Shown here one piece after another: positions 36,375 through 46,984 of a stretch of DNA of 64,000 bases. Position numbers and translations under genes: made by a program. Position 1 is the first letter of the stretch, and each line of letters opens with the position of its first letter. This stretch comes from Chelydra serpentina. Taxonomy: Eukaryota; Chordata; Testudines; Chelydridae. The stretch spans positions 13,224,001-13,288,000 of the forward strand of contig JBAIAC010000033.1 in NCBI GenBank assembly GCA_037349315.1, given 5' to 3'. The notes beneath the pieces are model-generated. The model saw only the letters and a program-made list of their open reading frames with translations, had not been told where the DNA came from and ran no database searches.

Positions 36375-38349
36375 TACAACAGTGAATGCAGACAACCATG
36401 CTGTGCAGCTGGTAATACCTGTAGAACATGATGGACATTCAAATATAATTTGCCTCATTGTGAAAAGGGAATTTCAGATAAACTGCACCAGAAACTAAAA
36501 AGGATAAAAATATCCTCATTGTGAAAATGTTAATTCAAATAATGATACAAAGGGGACCTTTTGGGTTGAAGATAATTGTATGCTGCTGTATCTGCAGCAC
36601 CGGATTCCATGCATGATACAGGATCATTAAATGCCTTCAGTCAATTCAGGAAAGTAGTAATGTTTTTGCTAGGATTATGCATCTCATAAAGTTCATTTTT
36701 CCCAGTCTGAACATGGAACAACTTAGTATTATCCATTATCACAATGCTTATCTAGTTATGAATTTCATTTACTACCAAAAAATAAAACAAAAGGTCCATG
36801 TATCTATCTCAGTATATGATATTGATTATGAACCCTTGTTTTAAAAAATGACAGATACATCATGCAAAGGTGTAAAGCTCTGAAAAGTCTTTGAGAATCT
36901 TGATTACTGATCAGACTTGTGTTTATTCCTTCTACTGGGCCAAATTCTCATCACTGAAGTTATGATGAACTTACAAGAGTGTAGATGAAAACAGAATGTG
37001 ACCCAGTAAGTGTTTGCAGAATAGAGTGACACGGTCACATTGTTAATAAAACAGCTTAATTAATTACCATTTATAACACTAACACACACACACACTAATT
37101 CGAATGTGTGATTATTACATTCATTAGGAAAAAACCCGGCCCTACTAAAATGAATGCCTAAATCCCATTTCCTTCAATAGGGCCAAGATTTCACCCACTG
37201 CCTCCAGTGTATATTTCTCTATATTTGTAATTCTCTTTTGTTCCTGTATATTGTTTAATGGAAATATACAGTAATGGAGATCCATATCCTGCATATCCTA
37301 TTTGCATAAATGTATCACTCAGAGATTTTGAGTCATGCAGAGCCAAATCATGTTTGCCTTTTTCACATACGTAGTTCCAGTGACGGATGGAAAGCCTCTT
37401 AAAGAAATATTATACATTTCTACTGTTAAATCCATCCAGTTTTAAAGGACAGCCCTTACATTCCAGAGCACTTAAGTATTTAGTGGAGTGAAATCCTACA
37501 GGCTGGCCTTTTAGCTTCTATAACATTCCAATATAATGTCTCAAATAAGAATCACATTGATTAAAAATTAAAGAAGGAGGAGGAGGAAGACATAGCTGAG
37601 CAGCTCTTCATTATAAACTGAACAAAAATGACTTCCTTATTGCATTATAAATCAATTTCAAATTACCTACAGAGAATGTTGAAACATTTGGCTTGTTAGA
37701 AATAACCCAGTTCCAAAGATGAGTCCCTGAAAGAGCTTGTTCTGGATTGGGCTCAGATTAATATCAACATTTTGGAGATTCTAATAATAAAAGACTGCCA
37801 GAAACATGTTATCTATCAAATGTACACAGAAGAAACATGTAAGAATATTAAGACCAGATGTCACAGATATCTTAGAAAATACTTATACTCAAGTACTGCG
37901 CAAGGCTAGATGTATGATAACTTATACAAGATAAAATTAATGTAGCTTTTTTCAGATTCCTTCCAAATATCGATAAGTTGTTATAAAACAATTTATGCTT
38001 AATGACACCATTGTGGAAAAGAAGGTTTGTATCTTTTCTTGGCAGTGGCTCTAACCCTTAAGAGTCCTGAGCGGCAACAGTTCAAATAAATAAACAAAGT
38101 CACCTTTCCTTGTCTGTTATTCAAAACATCAAGCTCTGTTTTAGAGAAAATGTATCAGACTAGTCAACTATCCATCACCATCCAGCTGTTTAAATTCTAA
38201 TTACTCCTCTAATGACCAGGATGCAGTTTGCAAGGACTTTTTTCCCTACATACCTAAGTGAAAGGGGCCCAGTAGAAGAGTGACTGCAAACCTTATTCAA
38301 AGAAATTAGTGCATTAAAAATAATAATAGAGGCTAAAAACAAAAGGCCA
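36375..38349. other. Gene-free, AT-rich block with little recognisable repeat
   Basis: Contains a CA tract at 37081-37096 and otherwise single-copy-looking DNA. It could hold conserved noncoding sequence, which cannot be judged without alignment. Confidence 0.5.
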
Positions 38350-38750
38350 TTTAGACCAGGGTTTTGTGACCCAAAACTGGACCATCAGAATGCATCAAGG
38401 GGTCTCAGTATTGGCTGGGCTCACCTCTCCGCCCCAGGCATTGTAATTTGGTGCACGGGGTCACAGCACCACCCAGATTTAGTAAAGTTGCCCGTGCATC
38501 ATGACGATGTGGGGGCTGGCGGGGCTAAATTTGGGTGAGTGGTGCCGCAATCCCATGCACCAGGTCACAATGTCACTTACACAAATGTGGCCTGGCCAGT
38601 GCTGCCCCCCAACAGGAAGGCTGGGCCAAACTTGAGTAGCAGTGCAACCTTGGAGGTCACAACGCCAGGGGGAGAGAGCCGAGCCCAGCCAGGGCCACAG
38701 GACAGGAACCCCATCTTCCATATGCCAATATTGCAAGACAATAAAATCCC
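38350..38750. repeat. GC-rich interspersed repeat fragment (hAT-like?)
   Basis: Contains TTTGGTGCACGGGGTCACAG, GCACCACCCAGATTTAG and the inverted-looking GCAATCCCATGCACCAGGTC. This resembles a GC-rich non-autonomous element common in turtles (recalled). No clear termini or target duplication were found. Short open frames here reflect GC content. Confidence 0.4.
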
Positions 38751-39194
38751 CAGAGTTGGCAGCACTGTATTTCTCATTGGAGGAGTTTTTTAAAGTCAAT
38801 AACCAATAAATAAACCCAACACAACTTGGCATGCTTTTGGCCTGTGGAAGGTTTGATATAGATTACAGTAAGCAGCAAGATTGTGGCCATTTTCAGTAAC
38901 CTTATTCAGCAAAATCTCCCACTGGCTTCAATTTTCCTGACCAAGTAAAGCTGAACAGAGACCCAATTTACTTATTACACGCACACACACAGAGCTTAAA
39001 CTAAATGAAGGTTCTGATGCAGAAAAAAGTCCAGCCATTTCAAGTTAAAGCTGTTGTTCCAGCCTTAACCGTATACCACTGTGAGTAAAAGATACAGTAA
39101 CAATATCACTTTTATCTGTAAAGCACTCCACTCCTCCCACCAGCAGCATTCAGGGGGTCTGCACAACACATTAAAAACTATTTACAAAAACACA

Positions 39195-39390
39195 AGGGCC
39201 CGATTCAGAGAAGCTAAAACACAAATTAATTCCATCCCTAGTCAGCACTTAAGCACTTAAGCAGAAGCTTAAATCCGGCTGAAGCCAATAGAATTTAAGA
39301 ACATAATTAAGTGCTTCGTTGAATAGTCATGGATTTGAGCACGTTTTTAAAATTAAACACATGCTTAAGGGCTTTGCTGAATCAAGGCCT
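39195..39390. repeat. Palindromic MITE-like element ('…gattcag…gcacttaagc…')
   Basis: The left end AGGGCCCGATTCAGAGAAGC and the right end GCTTTGCTGAATCAAGGCCT are inverted copies. Internal GCACTTAAGCAC and ACACATGCTTAAGGGC are also symmetric. A near-full-length old copy of a sauropsid palindromic element, with no gene. Confidence 0.65.
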
Positions 39391-41944
39391 AAAATATTAC
39401 AACTGAAAAAAATGCATCCTCTTCACAATTAGAAGATGTGAAGGCACACATGGCATATATTAATGGCTTAGTTTCTTCCTTTTGAATAATCTGATATCCA
39501 GTTTCTGTAGCAAGTAGAATAGGGTTTACATTGTTTTTTAATTTCCTTTATTTACTACAAAAGAGCAGTCAATGTGTCTTATTCACCTCACGGAAGATAG
39601 CAGAGCAAGGAAGGGGTGCTTCAGTCTCCATCAATGGAATGTGCTGATGGGAGTAGAAGGAGGTGCTGAGGTTTTATTTACTTATTTTGTTAATATCTTT
39701 GGGCCCCAGAACCTCTGAAATTCAGATCAGGGCTGTCAGCCTGGGAGAGCATAATACCTTCAGGCTATGGACCATTTAGAAGTTTTTCTCAGCACTCACT
39801 GAAATTTTTTCCTTGGCTCAGTCAGCCAGCGAAGGACCTAGTGGTTCCCCAGGTCCCTCCAGTCATTCCCTATGAATTCAGTTGCCAGCTATGGTGTCAA
39901 CTTCAGAGACTGCACCCTGAGAAGGAAGCTGTGCTTGAATGCCTCATGTGGGGTATGATCCCGCAACCCTTCCTCATAGATACAGTCCACCAGTATGAGC
40001 CTTCCTGTGAGTAAAGGTGGCAGGGCTTGGGTCCTTTGTGTTCCACTGATGGATTTCCCTCTCATGCTGGCATAATTCCATTGACGTCAGTGGACTTTCA
40101 CTCATGTAAAACTGGTGTGCAACATTCAGCCTCTTAGTTGGATGCCTGATGCCAGGCAGCCCAAGGACACACATTATTACTATAAACATTTCATCACCAT
40201 AGCTTCTAGGTGACAATGCATTAATTTCATATCAAGTTCCATGATGAAGACCAAATTGACTCAGTGCTCCTGAACCTGCTTACTTAGACCTTGATTTGGC
40301 AAGGAACTTAAGTAAATACCTAACTTTAAGCACGTGAGCTTATGCCCCTAACATATGTTAAGAGAATGCCAGCTAGACGAGATGCCCCAAATATCGCCTT
40401 ACTCAGGCATAGGCTGGTCTCTGGCAGCACTAAATTGCACATCAGAACCTTTTGGAGTTGCCCTTTCCTGCACCTTGATGTATCGACAGCTTTATAATTA
40501 AAAAGAAAAGATAAAGATACTTTCCTGCTTGTTACGTTTGATATAATCAGACATATCAGACCTTAACCTCCTTCCCTTTGCAGGAGGACTCTGGCATCTG
40601 TGGAATGCTGTGGTCATACAAGGTTAGAACCTGAGCTGCTGTTCCCTCCTCCTCCCCCAGCTGAAGGACTTCAACTGACCCTCCATGTGCCTAGAACCAG
40701 GAATTGCATTTAGGAGCTGGAAGAGGTGCAGTTCAGGTTACAGTCTTTGTGACATCACCATTTGGATCCCCTCACAGATGCCAGAGTCTTCCAGCAAAAG
40801 GTGGGGTCTGGTATTTCTAATGAGAAAGAAGCAGCAGACAGAAAAACATTTTTGTGGAAGAAAAGTGTGATACTTCATTAAAGAACACTAGTGGGCAAAC
40901 CTTGTAATTTTGCTTTGCAGATTCCCTTTATGATAACAGCAATAGACTTTATGGGTCAAATCCTCAGTTGGTGAAAGGGGATACAGCTCAACTGAAGATC
41001 CAACCAAGGACCTGGCCCATTTTCTTTATTTTATATAAGAACTGTGGTATCTTAAGTATAATATCTGTTTACTACTATGATTTTATAAGACAAACATATT
41101 TTAAGTTGCATTTAAACACTGAAAAACTGTAGAACTTTCTCTTGATTAAATCCCTGATATTGATTTACATCAATATTAACAAGGTTAAGATATTTTTCTG
41201 CATCTTAACTTATACTGTATGTCAAGCAGCTTTTAAAAGGCATATATGGCAATGCAATATATGCAACAGATTCCTGTGAATTTTTAAAATAGTTAATTAA
41301 AATTACACCTCTGCAAAACTTTAAATATCACTTTAGAAATGAAAAATAGAGACACCACATTTAGGAATGATTTAAAAATTTAAATATGCTGGTATCAAGT
41401 ATCGCAATATTCATCAGCCTAAAACCATAAAGAATCATTTAAACTGACCTTCACTATACTACATGGGAGTTTACAGGTCAAAAGAGGGGTCAAGGCAACC
41501 AATATGAACACTTTTCATGCTACAAAGAAAGCATTAAAAGAAATGCAGGCATGTAAATTATTTGTGCTACAAACAGTTTGAAGTGGGCCTTTTACTACTG
41601 TTTTCCATCAGCACTTTTCAGTGAATTATCTTCCTTTTCTTTGGGAATGAGTAATTAACACTTGGGGAGAATGCTATTAATAAGTAAGAAAATTACCCAG
41701 AGAATCCAGTCCCTGTGGCGAGATTGGACGGCAAAAATGGCCAGGGTAACTTTGACAGTCAATGCATTTCAAATTAAAGGGCCTGAGGTGGCAGTCCTCA
41801 TTTAAGCACCACTTCCATTAATTTCAATGGGCGTTACAAGACACATGATCAGGCCCTAAGTTTTTCCCCACATATAGAACTGAAGAGTATTGGTGCCTCA
41901 TAAGAGAGGAGTATTTTGCAATTACGGAATGAGACAGTGCAACA
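39391..41944. other. Gene-free block with palindrome-class remnants
   Basis: 40060-40125 has CATTGACGTCAGTGGAC, an altered centre of the palindromic MITE class, and 40290-40350 carries CTTAAGTAAATACCTAACTT (half element). 41020-41660 is AT-rich with no recognisable repeat. No exon found. Confidence 0.5.
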
Positions 41945-42265
41945 CATATAGAATTATAGACATCAGCAATAGGAAACGTCCATTAGCTCCTCCAGTCCTA
42001 CCCTTTACCAAGGCAGAAGTGTTCTCTACAGTGCATTTATTAGCACTTTGTCCAATTTAGTTTTAAATATCCTGCCTCTGCACAGGGGGCTGGACTGACT
42101 CTCAAGGTCTCGTCCATTCTTACATTTCTATGATTCTATGAAAAGATGGGACTTTCCCTTAGGAAACTATTCAACAGCTAATATACCTTACAGTTAGGAA
42201 GTAACGTTTGATATTCAATCTATATTTTCCTTTTCTTAATTTCATCCTCTTGCTCTTATTTATTC
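41945..42265 (-). mobile_element. Old reverse CR1 split by a younger CR1 tail
   Basis: 41945-42070 and 42141-42265 are two parts of one minus-strand CR1 3' region. CTCCTCCAGTCCTACCC and CAATTTAGTTTTAAATATCC lie before the split; GGGACTTTCCCTTAGGAAAC, CAGTTAGGAAGTAA and CCTTTTCTTAATTTCATCC lie after it. About 70 bp between them (CAGGGGGCTGGACTGACTCT to TTCTATGATTCTATG) is a plus-strand CR1 3' terminus with its characteristic octamer repeat. Confidence 0.75.
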
Positions 42266-44187
42266 TTCCTCACTCCCCAAATACACGACTCTCAATACTT
42301 CCTTTCCCTCATCAGTGTGTATACAAGAGATTAAATAAATTATATTGCATCAGCTATAATGCTGGCAGCTTCTGGTGCACAGCTTTAGCAGTAAGAAATC
42401 AAATAAATATAAGGTCTATAATTAATTTCCCCTACTTATAAGCTATAGATCAATTAGCAAGAAGTGAAATTGCAGGAGTGAAGCTTTTAGATTATCATAC
42501 TTAAGGTTGATTTGTAGCTTTTTCTATAATTCCCTAGCCATCATTTTTATAGTATATAGAAAAGGTCTACAAAGCACAAATTGCATTTTTTTAATTAACA
42601 TGGAAATTTTAAACAAAGATTCAGATCAGAATAACCAGGATAAGTTACTGGTTATTTTTCAGATATCAAAGCAGAAAATGTATTTTACAGATCTCGGAGA
42701 GTTGTGATAACATGGAATAAATTCCCTACATAGTACATACACCTGCAAACTTGCATCTCACTAATTCACCCCCCCCCCCACACACACACACAAAAGACAC
42801 CAGACTTTTCCCTCTTCTCAGCACACTTAAATGGCAGAGGGCCACTTTGGGCATCTCTACAATGCAGCTGAGACACATGATTCCCAGCATGGGTAGACAG
42901 ACTCGTTCTAGCTCGGCTAGCTTGGGCTAGCCCTGCGAGCACAGACCATATTCTTAACACGATTACTTTTACAAAACTAAGCAAAAACAGAAAAGACCCT
43001 TTAAAAAAAGATATTGGGAAACAGCTTTTTTAAAAAAAACTGTAATCTTCTTTCACCACTATTTTAGTGGGCTGCATGGCTGGAATGAATTATAGTGCAC
43101 AGCCAGGGTTTTCAGAAAAGGCCCTTCCACCCAAGGAAAAGTTCAGTTGCATTCTGCTTTAATAGCATTTGGCAAGCTTATGCTATTGTTTTTGTACAAA
43201 CAGAAGTAAACTTGATATGAATAAAAAACTGCATTTAATGTGAATGAAACAAAAATCAAATTCTGTAATCTTCAAAAGAAATTATATACTTGAATGATTA
43301 ACTATGATGTATTTATAAAACTAGAATAATTGAAAACAGGATTTTAAGGTGATTCATGTAGACTGTGCTGAAATATTTATTATTGCAAGTCCAGAAGATC
43401 TGTCTGGGTTTTGTCACTGAAAATGTCTAAACTCAGTGTCCAGATGTTTATTTAAGTTGCTCCCACATAGTTCTAATGTCAATTACCAGAGGTTATCAGA
43501 GAGCATCACTGTGTATCTTCCTTGACTAATATTCTCATTTCTTCTGCATCTTTGATGTTTTCTTTCATTAAAATTCCTGGCCTACAGCCACAAAAATCTG
43601 CTGTGCTAGCAAAAAAGTGGTCTGCAGACATGACACATGATGATGCCCTATGTCTGTGCAAGGATAATATTTATCATCAGCTATCATTTAAGAAGTATTA
43701 TAATCAGTACAGTGCCATTTTTAAACAGCTAAGATGAATAATATGAAACTAGGGGCTGAGAACTTATAACTAATATGAGACAACATAAGTCAGTAAAGAA
43801 AATATTATTTCACATAATGAGGATTTTGGGAAGCCATATATTTTTCCTTAAGTGGGGAAAAAAACCAGCTGAAGACAGAGGCATTTCACACATAATTAGG
43901 AATGGATCTGATGCATCTGTAACTCCAGAAAACACAATTGTACCAAGAAGCTCTCCCAAGACATTTAGGAAACTGTGGGAGTTTCATAGTAACCAGGAGG
44001 CAACAGAGCATTCATAATCTAACAGAGACTTGAACACGTCTGTCATCTTATGCACAGTCCTGAGGTCTTTCCTAAATTCAAATGCAAATATGAATAATTA
44101 TTGTCTTGCTGGCTAACAGCTTTCATTGAAAGCTCATGCATGCTCTTTTTCCCCTTGGAGATCGCCTGGCTCCTTTGGCTCGTATTA
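42266..44187. other. Gene-free block
   Basis: Holds the C/CA tract at 42770 and a partial MITE at about 42840-42960 (CTACAATGCAGCTGAGACAC, GGCTAGCTTGGGCTAGCC). Otherwise AT-rich single-copy-looking DNA. No coding support. Confidence 0.5.
42770..42793. repeat. C-run / CA microsatellite
   Basis: (C)n followed by ACACACACACAC. Related simple tracts lie at 34497-34509 (G-run), 37081-37096 (CA) and 55630-55648 (CA). Confidence 0.85.
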
Positions 44188-44195
44188 GTTATGAA

Positions 44196-44940
44196 TAGGG
44201 CCTTATCAAATTCACAGCCGTGGAAAAACGCGTCATGGACTATGAAATCAGGTCTTTTGTATGCTATTACCCTACCCTATACAGATTTCACAGGGGAGAC
44301 CAGCGTTTCTCAAACTGGGGGTCCCAGTTTGGTTATTGTAGGTTAGGTCAAGGTATTGCCACCCTTACTTCTGCGCTGCCTTCACAGCTGGGTGGCTAGA
44401 AAACAGTGGCTGCTGGCCAGGGGCCCAGCTCTGAAGGCAGCACTCTCAGCAGCAGCACAGAAGTAAGGGTGGCAATGGGCGACCGGAGAGTGGCAGCTGC
44501 TGGTCGAGGGCCCAGCTCTGAAAGCAGCAGCACAGAAGTAAGGGTAGCAATGGGCGACCGGAGAGTGGCAGCTGCTGGTCGAGGGCCCAGCTCTGAAAGC
44601 AGCAGCACAGAAGTAAGGGCAGCAATACCATACCATGCCATCCTTACTCTTATGCTGCTGCTGGCAGTGGTGCTGCCTTCAGAGCTGGACTCCTGGCCAG
44701 CAGATGCCACTTTCCAGCCGCCCAGCTTTGAAGGCAGCACTACCATCAGCAGCAATGCAGAAGTAAAGGTGGCAATACCATGAATCCCCTACAATAACCT
44801 TGCAATGATCCCACTACTCTCTTTTGGGTCAGGACCCCTACAGTTACAACACCGTGAAATTTCAGATTTAAGTATCTGAAATGACATTTATGATTTTTTA
44901 AATCCTTTGACCAAATGACCATGGATTTGGTAGGGCCCTA
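44196..44940. mobile_element. hAT-type non-autonomous element with perfect 8-bp target duplication
   Basis: Terminal inverted repeats TAGGGCCTTATCAAAT and ATTTGGTAGGGCCCTA bound the 745-bp element. They are flanked by the perfect 8-bp duplication GTTATGAA (44188-44195 and 44941-44948), the hAT hallmark. The interior contains a 75-bp tandem duplication (starts at 44477 and 44552) rich in GCAGCAGCACAGAAG and GGGCCCAGCTCTGAA. Inverted versions of these blocks lie near 44640-44760. No transposase frame; short frames on both strands are repeat artefacts. Confidence 0.85.
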
Positions 44941-44954
44941 GTTATGAAAAAGGT

Positions 44955-45300
44955 ATTAAAAAAAATTAAATGCACGATTAATCACGCTGTTAATAATAGA
45001 ATACCATTTATTTAAATATTTTTGGATGTTTTCTACATTTTCAAATATATTGATTTCAATTACAACAGAATACAAAGTGTACAGTGTTCACTTTATATTT
45101 ATTTTTATTACAAATATTTGCACTGCAAAAATGATAAACAAAAAAAAATAGTATTTTTCAATTCACCTATTACAGGTACTGTAGTGCAATCTCGTTACCA
45201 CGAAATTGCAACTTACAAATGTAGAATTATGTACAATAAAACCTGCATTCAAAAATAAAACAATGTAAAACTTTAGAGCACTGTACACTTTGTCTAAGTA
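44955..45300. repeat. Unclassified interspersed repeat, AT-rich
   Basis: Begins with TTAAATGCACGATTAATCAC and continues with ATTTAAATATTTTTGGATG, TACAAATATTTGCACTG and TCAAAAATAAAACAATGTAA. I recognise this order as an abundant repeat in turtle sequence (recalled), but do not know its class. It abuts the hAT element and has no coding content. Confidence 0.5.
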
Positions 45301-46500
45301 CCATTCAAAGTCAACAGGATTTAGGCTCCTAAGTCACTTCAGCACTTTTGAAAATTATATCCACAGTCCCTATGACAAGGAGCTTACAATCCAAAACAAG
45401 TGACAACTGCAGGGTCAGGGATAACAATCACACAGAGACTTTTTTTAGCAAAAAAATATTATAAACAAAATACGGTTATCTCCCCCTCAATCTGTGCTCA
45501 CCCACTTCACAATCAAGGAAGTATTGGAGCTCTACATGGCTGCCACAGCACATCAGCTCAGCCCCTGACTGTTGCCAGCCTTTTCAGACCCTCCCATCAT
45601 TGCCAGTCCTGGAAGGACAGAGCTTTACGCAGCTGCCACATACTCCCCCAGCAGCTGGGCACTGTCTATACAGGGACCGTGAACACCAAGCCTTAGTAGG
45701 CATAAATTTCTCCTTACTCAGGCCTTTCACACTACACTTCCAGGGAGGACTCAGCAATGTATTATGAAAAAACCACCAAATCATAACTCTAAGTAACATT
45801 GTCATGAAATAGTGGGTTTCCTGCCACAGAATTTGAATTTGTGTCACAGATTAGATAGGGCCTGGGGTTTAATATAGCAGTGGGGGAGATGGTAGAGCTG
45901 CAGTTCAAATATTGGTGCAGCACAGAAGATTATGTTATAACCAGCACTAGGCTAATCCTATCGCTACTGGGCAATCTTAAGTAAATAAAAAGGTATGATA
46001 TCACTACTGTGAGGGTTTCTCTTAAAAGACATTTTTATGATAGACAGCAAAAGAAAAGTATAAACAGAAATCTTTCAACGAGGTGGGCAGTCAACAAAAG
46101 TATACAAAGGGAGTCTTATAAAGTGTTCATCTTTAGACTAAGGCTAGACTTTGGATTGCAACTATTTAAGCCTGTTACAAATACATTATATTGGACACCT
46201 TGATCTAATAACTAACTACATTAATACCATCTGTGTACACAGAGAGGGAAGAAATACAAATATCTAAATTAAACTTAATGGACTTCAGTGACCTCAGTGA
46301 TGACTTCAATGGATATGCACTGATTTACACTAGGTGAGGACCCCGTCCATAATGTCAAATTTAAAATGTAAGCTGGAGGGATACCACTTAGTACAAATTC
46401 CTGTAACTTCCCATGGCAAGAAACAACTCTTACCACGTACTGGTATCAACTTCCAGTTGTATTTCACTGTTTTTAATATGAGCATTTCCACTTTCCTGGT
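45301..46500. other. No gene seen
   Basis: Mixed AT-rich DNA. It has a short repeat remnant near 45370 (GACAAGGAGCTTACAATCCA) of the same class as 35995-36125. No splice-bounded frame or RNA gene recognised. Confidence 0.5.
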
Positions 46501-46504
46501 GAAT

Positions 46505-46911
46505 TTTCATCCCAAAGAGACAAGGTGGGTTTGGTAATATCTTTTATTGGACCAACTTCTGTTGGTGAGACAAGCTTTTGAGCTTACACAGAGCTCTTCT
46601 TCAGATCTGGGAAATGTATTCAGTGTCATAGCTAAATACAAGGTGGAACAGATTGTTAGGTTGTTGTAACAAGCCAGAAATCCAGAGTGTCTATTCAGTC
46701 CATGATTCTTAGTATCTAGCAAAGTTATTAATGTAATCTCCCAGGCCCGTTGTTTTAAGATGTAGTGCAGGGTTCCTTTGAGGACGAGGACTGAGAGGTC
46801 AGATGTAGAGTGATCGCTTTGTGAAAAGTGTTCACCCATAAGTGACCACTCAACACCTGGCCACTCAGACTCAGAGAATGAATCTGTAGGGGAGGAAGTC
46901 ATCCTGGTCAT
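46505..46911 (-). mobile_element. Penelope-like retroelement 3' end with GIY-YIG C-terminal coding remnant
   Basis: On the minus strand the frame from 46911 stays open for 134 codons. It contains GEHFSQSDHS…LSVLVLKG followed by RAWE and LDTKNHGLN. This is the order of the C-terminal part of Penelope-like GIY-YIG endonucleases: HF…H, …VLKG, RR-WE, LDT…GLN (recalled). Downstream at 46604-46561 is a hammerhead-like core: CTGAAGA, the stem GAGCT/AGCTC, then AAAA where GAAA is expected. The 3' part CCAATAAAAGATATTACC is the widespread turtle tail. 5'-truncated and probably inactive. Confidence 0.65.
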
Positions 46912-46984
46912 GGGATTTCAGCCAGACACACACTACAACACAAGAGCAAGAGCTGAGGATGTTGAGGGTAAGCCAGGCTAGCAG

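Noticed and set aside
37081..37096. Regularly spaced short repeats as a CRISPR-like array
   Set aside because: The simple CA tracts and tandem duplications here have no spacer structure. The genome is eukaryotic.
44382..44783. Repetitive frames (…FCAAAFRAGPSTSSCHSP…) on both strands
   Set aside because: They are produced by the 75-bp tandem module inside the hAT element.
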